In this document: positions 42,344 to 52,837 of the stretch, piece by piece
Position numbering within the stretch: position 1 is the first letter of the stretch
Layout: every line of letters starts with the position of its first letter
Origin: Sphaerosporella brunnea
Taxonomy: Eukaryota; Ascomycota; Pezizomycetes; Pezizales; Pyronemataceae
Assembly (NCBI GenBank): GCA_008704415.1
Contig: VXIS01000016.1
Span: forward strand, 186,001-250,000
Length of the DNA: 64,000 nucleotides
Direction: 5' to 3'
Notes under the pieces: model-generated
Told to the model about the DNA's origin: nothing
Seen by the model: the letters and a program-made list of their open reading frames with translations, nothing else
Database searches by the model: none
Made by a program: the position numbers and the translations under genes

Positions 42344-42692
42344 TGGCTGAATGATTAAAAACAGCGGCGATATGCGGATGTAATGTAAATATCTGATAGA
42401 TTTCTTTGGTGTTGGGTATGCATGCATACCCGACACACGATATGTTATGACATGTACTAGTACAGTGTTGGGACTTTTCTTTGGGGCTTAGTTTTGCTTG
42501 CCGGTTTCTAGCTGTAATAATAGATATTGCGATTCCCATGCGTGTTTGTTCAAGTTTGGGAAGCTGCGTCAGCCAACGAGTGATAGCACGAGGCGGTGAT
42601 TAGCCCTGCGCCCACAAAGCGTTGCAACGATACCTAAGCAAGCCCCACTACTCTACTCTGCCCCAGCACAACGAGAAGAACACGGTACCAAG
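42344..42692. other. Intergenic between GPI13 and SRP68
   Basis: About 350 bp. It contains a perfect short palindrome (gggtatgcatgcataccc, about 42415-42432) in the GPI13 3' flank. Nothing else seen. Confidence 0.5.
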
Positions 42693-44552
42693 ATGAACAT
42701 CACCACTGCAATACATTCTCAGCGAGTGGAGGCCCGGCTCATCGGCGACTCCAATGCCTACCGGTCTCAGTGCTCACGCCGTCTGGCCACTCTGCGGAAA
42801 CGACTCGGCCGTTCCAACCCAAAACGCTACGCTGCACACGCGCCGTTGACCCCCGAGAACCTCGCGCAAGATCCTAGGTCCATTCAGCTTCCATTCTCAG
42901 TGTGACCTGCCGTTCGAGCATACCGATGCTGACTCCGATCTTGCGAACAGTCATGCGCAGCTCCTGCTGCTTACCTCCGAGCGAGCTTGGGCTCATGCTA
43001 TGCACCTCAAGTCGCTGATGAGCGAAGATCCGACCTCAGCTTCGGGAGCAACCAAACGACATATCATCTCGCGTTTCCACAAAGCTCACAAGCATGCGAA
43101 CGAGCTTTTCGAGCTGCTCTCAACCGCAGAATCCAAAGCCACCAGTACCGACTGCCTCGAAGCGGCCGCCTACGCCTCGTCGTTCCAGGGCTTTGAGGCG
43201 ATCGAGAAGGAGCGCTGGGAGATGGCTTTGCAGGCATTTGCTATCTCACGAATCGTCTACTCGGTGTTGTCGGCGAACGTCAAGAGTGAGGCACTCCAGG
43301 AACAGCTGACGGAGATCGTGGACCCCAGCATCCGCTTCTCAGCATACAAGCTGCAGCTGCCCAGGAGTATGGACATCGCCACAATCGCGCGGCAGTACTT
43401 TCCCCGCGACAAGCGCCCTCGTTTAGTGGCCGAGCTCGAAAAGTTGGATGTCCATGTGTTTGCAGAGCCGATGGACACCGATGCTACCGTGGCTGGAACC
43501 GTGACTTCCGTGACGTGGCGCGGACGCACGGCACCGGTAGAGGAAGCTGATATCTCGGTCCAGCTCTCAGATGCGCAGACAGCTGAGGCGGCATACTACT
43601 CTCAGGATCAGCAAGGCTCCACCGACGCCTTCGATGCGGTGCTGTTGGCATGGCAGAATGCGGTTGACTCCACACGAAAAGCCATCGACGAGCGGCAGGC
43701 GGAGGGGATGTCGATGGCGGAGCAGAAGATGCAGAATCTGCAGTTGACATGGACGGTGGTAAACTACTCCATGATCTGCTGGCGTGTGGGCCGCAACAGC
43801 GTGATGATCTCCAACATCATGCGTAGGCCCAAGAAAGAAGTCTCAGGCAAGAAGATCGGCCACCTTAAGGAGGAGGTCGCTCTTTACGACGCTATTCTTC
43901 AGGTACGTCATCTGTCCCACAAACTCCCAGCACCTAACTAACAGTCTGTGCAAAGAGTTTGGAACAAATCACCAACCTCCCCGGAGTTGCCGCTGACGAA
44001 GCCTTTACCACTGAACTCAACGCAAAAGGCTCTTTCTTCCGCGCCCTCCGCACCTCCTCAATCGCGCGCTCCCACGCCCTCCTCGGAAACCGCAGAAACG
44101 CCCTCGCCCTCTTCCACCGCGCCCACCAGCATATCTCCAGTACCCTCCCCCTCCTTCCCACTCAACCCCCAGAGCCTTCCCACCGCGGCCTCGAAGTCTC
44201 CCAGACCGATGCGCGCGCACTGCAAGAGCAGCTCGCCGGCGAAGTCGCCCGTTACAGGGCATTGGTGGAGATGGATAAAGCGTTGACAGTCGGCGCGGAG
44301 CAGCAAGGCGTGCTTCTGGAACGACTGGACCAGTGGCCTGCCGATAGCAAGGTCGACTTTGAGAAAGGCATCGTGCAGTGGCCGCCGAAAGTCCAGCCTG
44401 TACCGGTCAAGCCGCTGTTTTTGGATATCGCTTGGAATTTTATCGAGTACCCCGGCACTGGCACTGTTAAGAAGCAGGAACAGCAGCAGGCGGAGAATGT
44501 GGCCGCGGCAGAGGAGAAAAAGGGGTTGCTGGGAAGGCTGTGGGGTCGGTAG
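42693..44552 (+). CDS. SRP68: Signal recognition particle subunit Srp68
   Basis: This is an RNA-binding subunit of the SRP S domain, with Srp72, in co-translational targeting. Exons are 42693-42877, 42951-43902 and 43956-44552, giving 577 aa. The N-terminal block MNITTAIHSQRVEARLIGD, then NAYRSQCSRRLATLRKRLGR, is followed after the first intron by SHAQLLLLTSERAWAHAMHL, as in other Srp68 proteins. The middle is TPR-like helical. The C-terminus has PLFLDIAWNFIEYP, the Srp72-contacting region, and ends GLLGRLWGR. Removal of the 73-nt first intron (branch gctgac) is required: reading through gives a stop at 42903-42905. Confidence 0.92.
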
Positions 44553-44903
44553 CATTACGGTTTATGTCTTGTCGTGAATACTTAGCTGTGGGTGGGCGAT
44601 TCAAAATATATGGGGGTCGGGATGGAGGTGCGGTCTATCGGAGAAGCACTCCTCAATCAGTCACCCCAAGTAGTCTTGTAACTGGATGTGAATGTAAAGC
44701 CTTTTCCGACCAGACCAGCTGCAACGATTGCAGCAATTCACAGACTTTTTATTGCCCCCCTCCCCCCCAGAAGAACAAAAGAACACACAGATACGCCGTA
44801 GTACCCCGACCGACAAGCACAAAGAAAAAGAAAAAGGAAAACAAGAAAGTAAACAAACAAACCCACCCCCCATTTATTGCTGCCACGAGTGATATCTAGT
44901 GGC
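44553..44903. other. Intergenic, convergent 3' ends
   Basis: About 350 bp between SRP68 and GCD7, with poly-C and A/G-rich tracts near 44756-44845. No gene. Confidence 0.5.
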
Positions 44904-46363
44904 CTAAACTAGATCTGCCTCGGGCATGTGGTAAAGATCTAGAGTGGCGCGGTTGATGGTAGTTTTCGAGACGATGCCGCTGTGACGGCGCCAGTTAGTT
45001 ACTTCCTTCTAGTGGGAGGAGGGGAGGGACGTACTTGTTGGTAACAAACATGGTAACAAACTGTGGCTCGACCAGGTCCACGAGAGGGTTGGGAAAGTCC
45101 GCCCTGTCGAGCAGTTCGCCCTCTTCGTAGCCGACAGTGACCGGCTGCCCCATCTCGACCAGCACCTCCTGGTGGTAACTAGTGACGGGACAGAGCACGT
45201 GGCTCCCCGCGACGACGACGACGGGCTTCATCAGCGCCTTTGCTGCGCAGGCGACGTTGAGCGCACCGGCGGTTGCCAGCACGCTGCCGTCCGCTAGCAC
45301 GTAGTTCGCGGCTAGGAAGACCTTGTTGACCCGCCCGATGAAGTTGAAGATGTCGGAGTCGGAGATGACGATCACCTGAACGCCGCGCTCCTGTAGGGAC
45401 TTTCTTACGGCCGCAGCTTCGGCTTCCGAGGCCGTGTCGTCCTGGTCAGTGAGTGGGATCTTGTTCATCACTGCGCCGTGCGTGTGCTTGAAGATGTTGG
45501 GTGAGCCCTCGACTACGACGACCGTGAAGTCGTGTTCGCGCTTGTGCGCGGCTCGCAGCAGCAGCCGGTGCACGGTGGACGGCAGGCCGTAGGTCATGAT
45601 CATCTCGTTCTTGTGGATCAACTGCGGTGCGTACTCCGCAATCGACGTCTCGCTGCTCTCCAGCTCCTCCACCAACTCACGGATATCCTGGATTACTGCC
45701 GGGCGGATATCTTTTTGCGCGGACAACGGCTGGGGTGGTGGGAGCCCGGCGTTCTGCGGGGTTTGCACGCCCGACTGCGAGGGGGAGTTGGCGGTAGACA
45801 CTGCCTGCGGGCTTGCGCTCTGGCTGAGGATGTTGAACAAGCTGGTGACCGACGCCTGCGTAGGGTTTGCGAAGGAGGTGTGCGACGCCATCAACGGTGG
45901 GCGAGCTGGCTTTGCGGCCAACGGCTCCTCGCGCGCTTGCGACGCTTCCATCGCTGCCTTGAAGTGGTCGCCGTACCCCGCGTTCTCGGCTTCCTCCCGG
46001 ATTATCCCCAGTACTCGCCGCACCATGTTGCGGATCGACATCTCGCGCGGCCGCGCCGCCGAAAGCCGTGTTTCTAGACTTAGAACATAGTCGACCAGGT
46101 TTTGGATCGAGGTGAACTTGTGCGCGGCTATTAGGCGGAGGAGGAGCTGAGCGGTGCCGACTGCGGTTGGGGTGGGATTCCGCACTGAGCGACGCTTCAA
46201 AGTGCTGTAGGAACTAGTCAGCGGGAGGTGAAGGGGGGGGTGGATGTTGAGAGAGGTACTTGACAAAGAGATCGATCGAGTGCACTGGGTGGAAGTCGTT
46301 TTCTAGGTGGGCGAGCCACCATTTTAGGTCCGGCGTATGAATTTCTACCATTTGTGAAGTCAT
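44904..46363 (-). CDS. GCD7: Translation initiation factor eIF2B subunit beta (Gcd7)
   Basis: This is a regulatory subunit of eIF2B, the guanine-nucleotide exchange factor for eIF2, and senses eIF2-alpha phosphorylation. Exons are 46260-46363, 45035-46204 and 44904-44979, giving 449 aa. The first intron joins SIDLFV to NTLKRRSVRNPT, the usual LKRR start of the beta subunit. The core has the alpha/beta/delta Rossmann-like fold with VVVEGSP, GVQVIVISDSDIFNFIGRVN, VLADGSVLATAGALNVACAA and VVVAGSHVLCP. The last exon supplies the conserved end after FVTNN (GIVSKTTINRATLDLYHMPE). A tolerable insert with a Ser/Pro-rich linker lies at about 125-190. Beta is favoured over delta by the short N-terminus. 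Confidence 0.9.
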
Positions 46364-46561
46364 TTTGACGGGCGGGTGTCTGTGTGTTTGCCTGTGGGCG
46401 GGTTGGGGGGGGGGTGGGAGTTGCGGCGGTGGTTAGTTGAGGATATCGCACGGTGATGTTTTTGGAGGGGTTATGATTTGGTGGGGGGGCAGATGCACAC
46501 GGCTATCAACTCGTTCTGCCAGGAACACATTGAATGAATACCTATGAGACCTAGCTTTCAA

Positions 46562-46782
46562 TACCGTAAAAACTCGGATAAAAGATACCCCCCCAGATTT
46601 GGTTAGCGGCAAATAATTGCCTTATAGGGAAGTTAATGTCTCCAAAAGGAAGTCAGTAAAAAACAAAAACCCTCCTTTGTAAGCAAAAACCCTCCTTCAT
46701 AAGCTTAAAAGTTTCCCTATAAGGCAATTATTTGCCGCTAACCAAATCTGGGGGGGTATCTTTTATCCGAGTTTTTACGGTA
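46562..46782. mobile_element. 221-bp miniature element with near-perfect 85-bp arms
   Basis: The sequence TACCGTAAAAACTCGGATAA at the left is matched by its complement at the right end, and the arms stay essentially perfect through GATACCCCCCC...GCCTTATAGGGAA. A 45-50-bp A/T-rich loop holds the repeated aaaaccctcctt. TA flanks both ends. Confidence 0.88.
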
Positions 46783-47137
46783 TTTGAATGTTGAGTCAGC
46801 AAATTGAATTGCTTCAACAACAACGCTCTCTCCAACGGGATTCATATTTTCGTTGTCGCTCTGCCGCTCCGGCTGGATTTCTGCGGGTACTGACATCACA
46901 GCACTCCTTTCGCATGGATTAAGCGCAAGCGCGAGTCGACGGCCGCGTCAGCCGCGTCAGCCGCCGATCAAGCGCTACTCTAGGCTTAGGGTTTTGCCGT
47001 CATGTGCGGCGACTCGTCATTGGTTCGCAAAAGCCGCGGTCTGCATTCTACATATGCTACGCCTTAGGCCTAAGCCTACTGCTGGTGAGGCAAGTTAGGT
47101 ACCTGAATAGTCTCTTCTCTCACATACCGTATTGACT

Positions 47138-47416
47138 CAGGGCCCGTCTGGATTCGCGGTATTTAGGAGATAATGGTCATTTGGCCAACATATATTTTCG
47201 CTAAAGAGGGGGTCGTTTGGATTCGGCCGCAGGACGTGAGCAGGACGGGGCGGCAGGCGGGCGGTGGGGTCGTCTCTTGTAGAAGCGGGCAGGGTGGTTG
47301 CGCGAGCGGTGGTTGACGGTGACATCACAGCGACCCTCACTTCATTCCTAATGATATTTAGGCCAAATGACAAATGGCCATCATCTCCTAAATACCGCGA
47401 ATCCAGACGGGCCCTG
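47138..47416. mobile_element. CAGGG-ended miniature element (hAT-like, decayed)
   Basis: The left arm CAGGGCCCGTCTGGATTCGC (47138-47186) and right arm (47361-47416) are reverse complements, with one 8-bp insertion in the right arm. The ends are hAT-like. The flanking 8-mers (tattgact / gcttgcct) agree at only five of eight positions, so any target duplication has decayed. Confidence 0.75.
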
Positions 47417-47530
47417 GCTTGCCTTGGGCAGCTCCAATTCGAAGGCTGAACGGAGGAAGCAAGGAACTGCGACTGCTGGCCGGTGCGTTGACGTGATGAC
47501 CGTCCCACCTTAGCGCTGGCAATCCTGTCG

Positions 47531-47538
47531 TGACGTCA
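47531..47538. promoter_or_regulatory. CRE palindrome TGACGTCA
   Basis: A perfect CREB/ATF-type site lies about 150 bp upstream of the Rtc3-like start, with a TATA-like tatttat about 20 bp further downstream. In fungi this site binds bZIP stress regulators (Atf1/AtfA). Its placement fits a stress-inducible gene. Confidence 0.45.
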
Positions 47539-47684
47539 TTGTGTGTTCTCTCTCCCTCCATATTTATCGACCCTTTTCCTTCCTCGCTCCGTCGATCGCA
47601 CAACACGCATTGCTTCAAGCACACGAGTTAATACTGCTGTCACCAACCCAACTTAGTCGTCAAACACAAAAACACCCAGACAAC

Positions 47685-48152
47685 ATGCCTCGCGGAAACA
47701 GAGAACTTCCCAAGGTCATCTACAAGGGCACTGAGGACGACTGGACCGTCATGGTCGACTCCGTGGAGGACTTGGAGAAGTGGAAGACGGATCCTACCAT
47801 ACCTTTGGCACAGGTAGTGTCCAGCTTCAATGTCTTTGTTACCTACAGGTATGGCATATATTCTCGAGCTCCGACTGCCTCTCTATTGCCAGACACTGAA
47901 ATGTTATTCTCTATAGACAAGGCGTAACGGGCCTCTTGAACGTTGCGCCAAAATTCGAGCTCGAGAACGAGTTTGGCACCTCCAACACGGATATTGTCAT
48001 CTCGAAGATCCTTCGCGAGGGCAAGGTCGAGAAAGTCGTGGTACGTACCTGTGGTCTTCCCATGGAACCAAACACTGGTATTGACATCTTTCCAGAACAC
48101 CGAGCGCCAGGGAATCACCAACGTCACCGAGGGAGCCATGGTTTCCCACTAA
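47685..48152 (+). CDS. Rtc3-like protein with SBDS N-terminal fold
   Basis: This is a small protein of the Rtc3/YHR087W family, which resembles the N-terminal domain of the ribosome maturation factor SBDS and is stress-induced in yeast. Exons are 47685-47848, 47917-48040 and 48096-48152, giving 114 aa. It begins MPRGNRELPKVIYKGTEDDW and has TIPLAQVVSSFNVFVTYRQG, LENEFGTSNTDIVISKILREG and the end ERQGITNVTEGAMVSH. The C-terminal part, typical of the family, appears only after the third exon is added. Role in RNA metabolism or stress is inferred from the family. Confidence 0.88.
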
Positions 48153-48888
48153 ACCGGTTTCCTCAACACCGACTGGGTGCTTTCCTTTCTGCCCAAGCAT
48201 TGCATTACTACTTCGCCGGTGTTTCTTACGGGGTACGGAGAAATGGGGTCATGGGTAATAACTGATAAACCCTCTAGGTATCTGCGATGGATGCTATTTG
48301 AAGTTCTGGGTTTCACCGATACAAGCAGAGCTAGCTTCGAATGAAATACCAAATATCGCGAATGAAATGAAACTCATCGAGTCAGCTAGGAATTGTGACA
48401 TCATCAATGCTGTAGTGATTGGTGAAGATGACCGCTTGTGACGCCCTGCATGCTGCACTCCACACATCGAACCTGCACCTGTGAATTTACGACAGGTAAC
48501 AGAAACCCCCAACGGCTGTGTAATACTTGCAATTGTAAGCCTGCCATTCACAAATTATCACTCAGACTTGAGCTCGTGAGACATCCCGTTTTCACGAACT
48601 GGCCGTCGGAGAAGGGGACAAACAAAGCCGGGCTTGCAGCGTAAACCACAAACATTGTGGGAAGTACTGTACTTATAAGTGCTGCATGAGCGCGGTTGAT
48701 GCATCCCAAATAGTCGGCGGTTTGGGTTTAGCGCAGCTACTCTATTTCCCCCACGCGGTAAAAAAATTATTCTGCCCGCCTCTCAGCTTAACTACCACCA
48801 CCACCACCACACAAACCGTTCTCCACCACCCACCCCCCCCCCCCAAAAAAAAAGCCAAGGAACCCACTCCCCCCCCGGCGCAAAAACA
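48153..48888. other. Intergenic between the Rtc3-like gene and MPP10
   Basis: About 735 bp. Near the MPP10 start it contains a cac trinucleotide run (48795-48810) and poly-C / poly-A runs (48831-48853). No gene seen. Confidence 0.5.
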
Positions 48889-50946
48889 ATGGCCGGCTCC
48901 TTCGCCTCCACCGACTCCTCCAAAACCATAAGTCTGCCCTCACAATCCGGCTCGACGTCGGCGGCGCTCACGTCAATCCTGACGCACGCGCCGCACGAGT
49001 TTCTGCAGCCGAGCGGCAACGCGATCCAGGATGCGGCGCTGAACCTCGTCAAGCGGTATTTTGACCCGCTGCTGAAAGGCGGCGCTGCGGCGGCGGCCGG
49101 TGACCTTGACACTGTCTACCTGGACGGATTTGATGTCGAACAGGTGTGGGAACAGGTTAGAGGCGTGGTCGAGAATTTGAGCGTCAGTGCTGCACCTGAG
49201 GCACAGACGAAGAGAAAGGCAATTGAGTATGGAAGTAGTGGGAGCGGGAGTGAAAGTGAGAGTGATGATGAGGAGATGATGGAGGACGACGAGGAAGAGA
49301 AGGGCGAAGAGGGGGAAGAGGAGGAGTTCGCTGGGTTTGACGATGTGGAGGAGGAAGAGGAAGATGTGGGAAGTGAAGAGGGTGGTGTTACGCTGGAGGA
49401 CGGAGCGGAAGGCTTCGAAGGCTCCGAGGATGAGGAAGAAGATGATGACGACGAAGCAAAGGAGTTTGTGAAAGATGTTCATGGCCTCAACGACGGCTTC
49501 TTCTCCATCGACGACTTCAACAGACAGAGCGAGTTAATGGAGCTACAAGATTCGCGTGGTGGCATGGCCGACGACGACGAGGACGACATCGACTACTTTG
49601 CCGACCCCAACGCCTTGGACAACGGATCTGACGATGATGAAGAGGAAGAGGAAGAGGCACCCCGTAAAAAGGCAAAAACGAAGGCTGCGCCAAAGTACGA
49701 CTACGAAGAGGAGAGCGACGACGAGATGGATCTAGACCAGGACGCCGGCGACAACACGAACGATATCATGTACGAAGATTTCTTCGCACCCCCGGCCAGG
49801 AGACAGGCTGGTGGAAAGCCCAAAAACCGGAAGTCTTCGTGGAAGAATGACGATCCTGAGGCGGAGTACGAAGCTATCGAGTCAGACATGGCACGAGTTC
49901 GGCGCGATCTTTTCGACGACGAGGATGAAGAGTCGGATGGAGATGTCGACATGGACGGCGACCCAGGCGACCCTCTGAGCAGACGTTCCGCGCACCAAAA
50001 GCGACAGGCAACGCTTCTGGAGGAGATTCGGAAGCTTGAGCAGGAGAACATCGCTAAGAAGCAGTGGACTCTGAAGGGAGAGGCCAAGGCGAGGGATCGA
50101 CCACTCAACTCGCTCCTGGAAGAGGATCTGGACTTTGAAAGGTCCGGCAAGCCGGCGCCGGTCATCACGCAGGAGGTCACAGAGGGTTTGGAGGACATGA
50201 TCAAGCGTCGAATCCTGAACGGACAGTTCGATGAGGTCATCAGAAGACGGCCAGGCGAGATTTCAGAGAAGTTCCGGCGCGGCCGAGTCGAAATCGACGA
50301 CTCCAAGCCGCAGGAGTCGCTCGCCGAGGTCTACGAGAAGGAGCACCAGAACTCCACTAATCCCGAGCTCAACCCCAACGCGAACGACGAGAAGCTGCAG
50401 AAGGAATACAAGGAGATCGAAGGTCTCTGGCAGGAGGTCTCCAGAAAGCTTGATGCTCTTTCCAGCTGGCATTTCACTCCCAAACCAGCCAAGCCTACGC
50501 TGGCCATTGTGTCGGATGCTCCTGCGATCTCGATGGAAGAGGCACAGCCCAGCGCTGCTGCCGGCGGCATGGCTGCCAACGTCTCCATGCTTGCGCCGCA
50601 GGAAATCTACAAGCCTGGCAAGGACAAGGCGTCCCTGCCGATAGGCGAGGGAGGCGGCAGAGAGATTGTGGGCAAGAGTGGAGCGCCTATTTCGACGCGC
50701 GAGATGACCAGCGACGAGAAGAGGCGCAGAAGGAGAAGGGAGAAGGAGAAGATCAGGAAGAGGAACGCTTCCGAGGGCATCAGCCGTGGCCAGGTCAAGG
50801 AGGGAAGCAAGAAAGATGTCGTGGACACGCTGAAAAGAGGAAATGTGGCTGTTATCGGAAAGGGAGGAGAGAAGAGGAGCATCGAGGGCAAGGAGATAAA
50901 AGTAGGGAAGAAGCCGGGGACGAGTGCAAACTTTTTGAAGCTGTAG
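48889..50946 (+). CDS. MPP10: U3 snoRNP protein Mpp10
   Basis: This nucleolar component of the 90S small-subunit processome works with Imp3 and Imp4 in 18S rRNA processing. Intronless, 685 aa. The N-terminal helical part is followed by several acidic tracts (about 120-185, 220-260, 265-290) typical of Mpp10. The conserved core includes YEDFFAPPARR, DNDPEAEYEAIESDM-like segment, LSRRSAHQKRQATLLEEIRK, the block LNSLLEEDLDFERSGKPAPV, and DMIKRRILNGQFDEVIRRRP, the Imp4-binding region. The C-terminus is Lys/Arg-rich (EKRRRRRREKEKIRKRN), a likely nucleolar signal. The stop is followed immediately by a poly-G run. Confidence 0.94.
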   Translation: MAGSFASTDSSKTISLPSQSGSTSAALTSILTHAPHEFLQPSGNAIQDAALNLVKRYFDPLLKGGAAAAAGDLDTVYLDGFDVEQVWEQVRGVVENLSVSAAPEAQTKRKAIEYGSSGSGSESESDDEEMMEDDEEEKGEEGEEEEFAGFDDVEEEEEDVGSEEGGVTLEDGAEGFEGSEDEEEDDDDEAKEFVKDVHGLNDGFFSIDDFNRQSELMELQDSRGGMADDDEDDIDYFADPNALDNGSDDDEEEEEEAPRKKAKTKAAPKYDYEEESDDEMDLDQDAGDNTNDIMYEDFFAPPARRQAGGKPKNRKSSWKNDDPEAEYEAIESDMARVRRDLFDDEDEESDGDVDMDGDPGDPLSRRSAHQKRQATLLEEIRKLEQENIAKKQWTLKGEAKARDRPLNSLLEEDLDFERSGKPAPVITQEVTEGLEDMIKRRILNGQFDEVIRRRPGEISEKFRRGRVEIDDSKPQESLAEVYEKEHQNSTNPELNPNANDEKLQKEYKEIEGLWQEVSRKLDALSSWHFTPKPAKPTLAIVSDAPAISMEEAQPSAAAGGMAANVSMLAPQEIYKPGKDKASLPIGEGGGREIVGKSGAPISTREMTSDEKRRRRRREKEKIRKRNASEGISRGQVKEGSKKDVVDTLKRGNVAVIGKGGEKRSIEGKEIKVGKKPGTSANFLKL

Positions 50947-51140
50947 TGGAATTGGGGGGGGGGGGGGGGTGGGATTGTGCTGGTTTAATTTATGGCTTGG
51001 TGATGGACTACTCTACATAGGGTACGTCGATTCTACAAGAACGCACGAACAAAAAATGCAACAAAAGCTGCCAAAAGCTGCCAAAGCTGTTCTTCCTTCC
51101 AGTCACTACGTGCCACTACAACTGGCTGATAACCCCAGCC

Positions 51141-52230
51141 TTAGACCTTCTTCGCCTCCCTTTCCTTCTTCCTCAATGCCCGCTTTCTAATGTTCGCATG
51201 CATGTTGTAGTTCTGTCCTAAAACGATACCATTCCAAACGCCCAAGAGCTCCTGAATGGCCCAGTGCATGACTCCATGGCTCCAGAACGGGGTGATGGTG
51301 CCGACCATTCCTCCGGCGGTTCCCTTCAAGTTGATCTTGCTCAAGGTAGCCTTGACAAACTGTTTCGGGGTCGGGATCATCATCGAGGACTTGCGGACCT
51401 TGCTCATCGCGCTAGTGATAAGGTATCCGATGACCAGTTGGGTGTGCACGCCATGAGGCTTCAGCTCGGCGCCGAGGGCAGTCGACCAGTGCTGAAGGAA
51501 AGCCTTGGAACCAGAGTACGTAGCGAGCAGCGGGGTAGGCAAGAAACCACCGAAAGATCCCATCGTCAAGATCAATCCGCGCTTCCTCTCGACCATTCCG
51601 GGAGCGACGACTCGGGTGACCTTGAGGGTGCCCTTGACGTTGATGGCAATGATGTCCTCAATCTCGGCCTCAGCAGTCTCGAGGAATGAAACGGGCATGT
51701 TGTGGCTCTTTCCGACGTTGTTGACGAGGATTGCAACGTCGAGGCCGTCGACAACCTCCGCGAGCCGCTTGTAGTCCTCGGCAGAGTCCTTCGAAAAGTC
51801 CATTGCCAACGACTTGGTCTTGATGCCGGGGTACTTGTTCTCGATCTCGATCGCGAGGGCGGCAAGCTTGCTGGCGGTGCGGGAAACGAGGACGACGTTG
51901 AAGCCCTTTGCGGCAAGCTGCAGAGCGAACTCTTTGCCGATACCGTCCGAAGCTCCGGTGATCACGGCCCAAGAACCTTTGGGTCCGTATTTGCGCAGCT
52001 GTTATGTGTGCACTGCATTAGTTTCCAGAATGCCTGGTTCAAATAGAGTCAACAGTCTGGGTTTGAAGGGGGCTCACGTTGGTTCCGCTGAGGATGAACA
52101 GCGAGAGGAAGGCGTTCAGGAACTTGAGCGCGCACACCACCACAGTCGCCGCGCCGAGGAAGGCAAGCGTGTGAGTGGTGTAGGGGCCGATGAAGTTGTC
52201 CGTACGGGTGAGGGATTCCGCGACATACAT
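51141..52230 (-). CDS. IFA38: Very-long-chain 3-ketoacyl-CoA reductase (Ifa38/KAR)
   Basis: This ER enzyme carries out the second step of very-long-chain fatty acid elongation. Exons are 52078-52230 and 51141-51998 with a 79-nt intron, giving 336 aa. A membrane segment (about residues 18-45) precedes the short-chain dehydrogenase fold. The Rossmann start is [20 protein letters not shown], then [15 protein letters not shown], and the active-site Ser-Tyr-Lys lies in GSFGG...ATYSGSKAF. The basic tail KREREAKKV-like end ([10 protein letters not shown]) may help ER retention, though it is not a textbook KKxx signal. The residues between exons ([13 protein letters not shown]) match fungal KARs. Confidence 0.94.
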
Positions 52231-52837
52231 GGTTTACTGGTAGAATTGAGTGAACCTGGCGATGTCGTGAAGAATTGAAGGTGAAGGACGTGAATCGTGG
52301 CGGTTGGGTTGCGGCTGCCAAGGGAAACCACTCACGTCTCAACATTTTCGGCAATTGAATGAAGAGATATCAGGAGAAGCGAAACGCTCAGAATGCCGTG
52401 TGGAACAGTCGAAGTAGAATATGCATGCAGAGCACTCGAGTACACATTCCTTCGTTGCTTCCGAGTTTCACTGACTTTCAGGGACGCTTCGTTGCCCAGC
52501 AAAAAAGTCGTGAAGCCACACCTGTTTTTCCCGCAACCGGTTAGTTTGACTGAGAGGTCCATGAAAAGCTGCAAAGGGATGCAGATACCTGCTAAGTCCC
52601 TGGAAGTCCTCTCTCTCACCGCGGCCTTTCGTTTCTGGTAGGTACTCGGTATTCTGGCAGATCCGTGGCATCTCGCGTGGACAGTGGCAAAGTCACTTGG
52701 CCACAGTCCCTAAGCCACGCGAGAAAATGCGGAGTGGTCGTTCTTGAATCTCGAGAGGCCACTCGTGAGTCATGACCGCACCAGGTGAAGGGTTCCATCC
52801 ATCAAGATTTCACGTTACACATGCCACCGCCTCAAAG
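52231..52837. other. Divergent promoter region, IFA38 / HPM1
   Basis: About 600 bp, with a small hairpin at 52671-52724 (listed). No gene seen. Confidence 0.5.
52671..52724. repeat. 54-bp imperfect hairpin
   Basis: tctcgcgtgg (52671) pairs with ccacgcgaga (to 52724), and an inner gtggc...gccac pair extends the stem. The core ggcaaagtcact is shared with the element at 12345-12446, suggesting a related miniature element. Confidence 0.5.

Larger units (their letters stand above)
46364..47684. other. Divergent promoter region with two miniature elements
   Basis: About 1.3 kb between GCD7 and the Rtc3-like gene. It contains a TA-flanked fold-back element (46562-46782), a telobox-like cttagggtt (46985-46993), a CAGGG-ended element (47138-47416) and a CRE palindrome (47531-47538). 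Confidence 0.6.
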
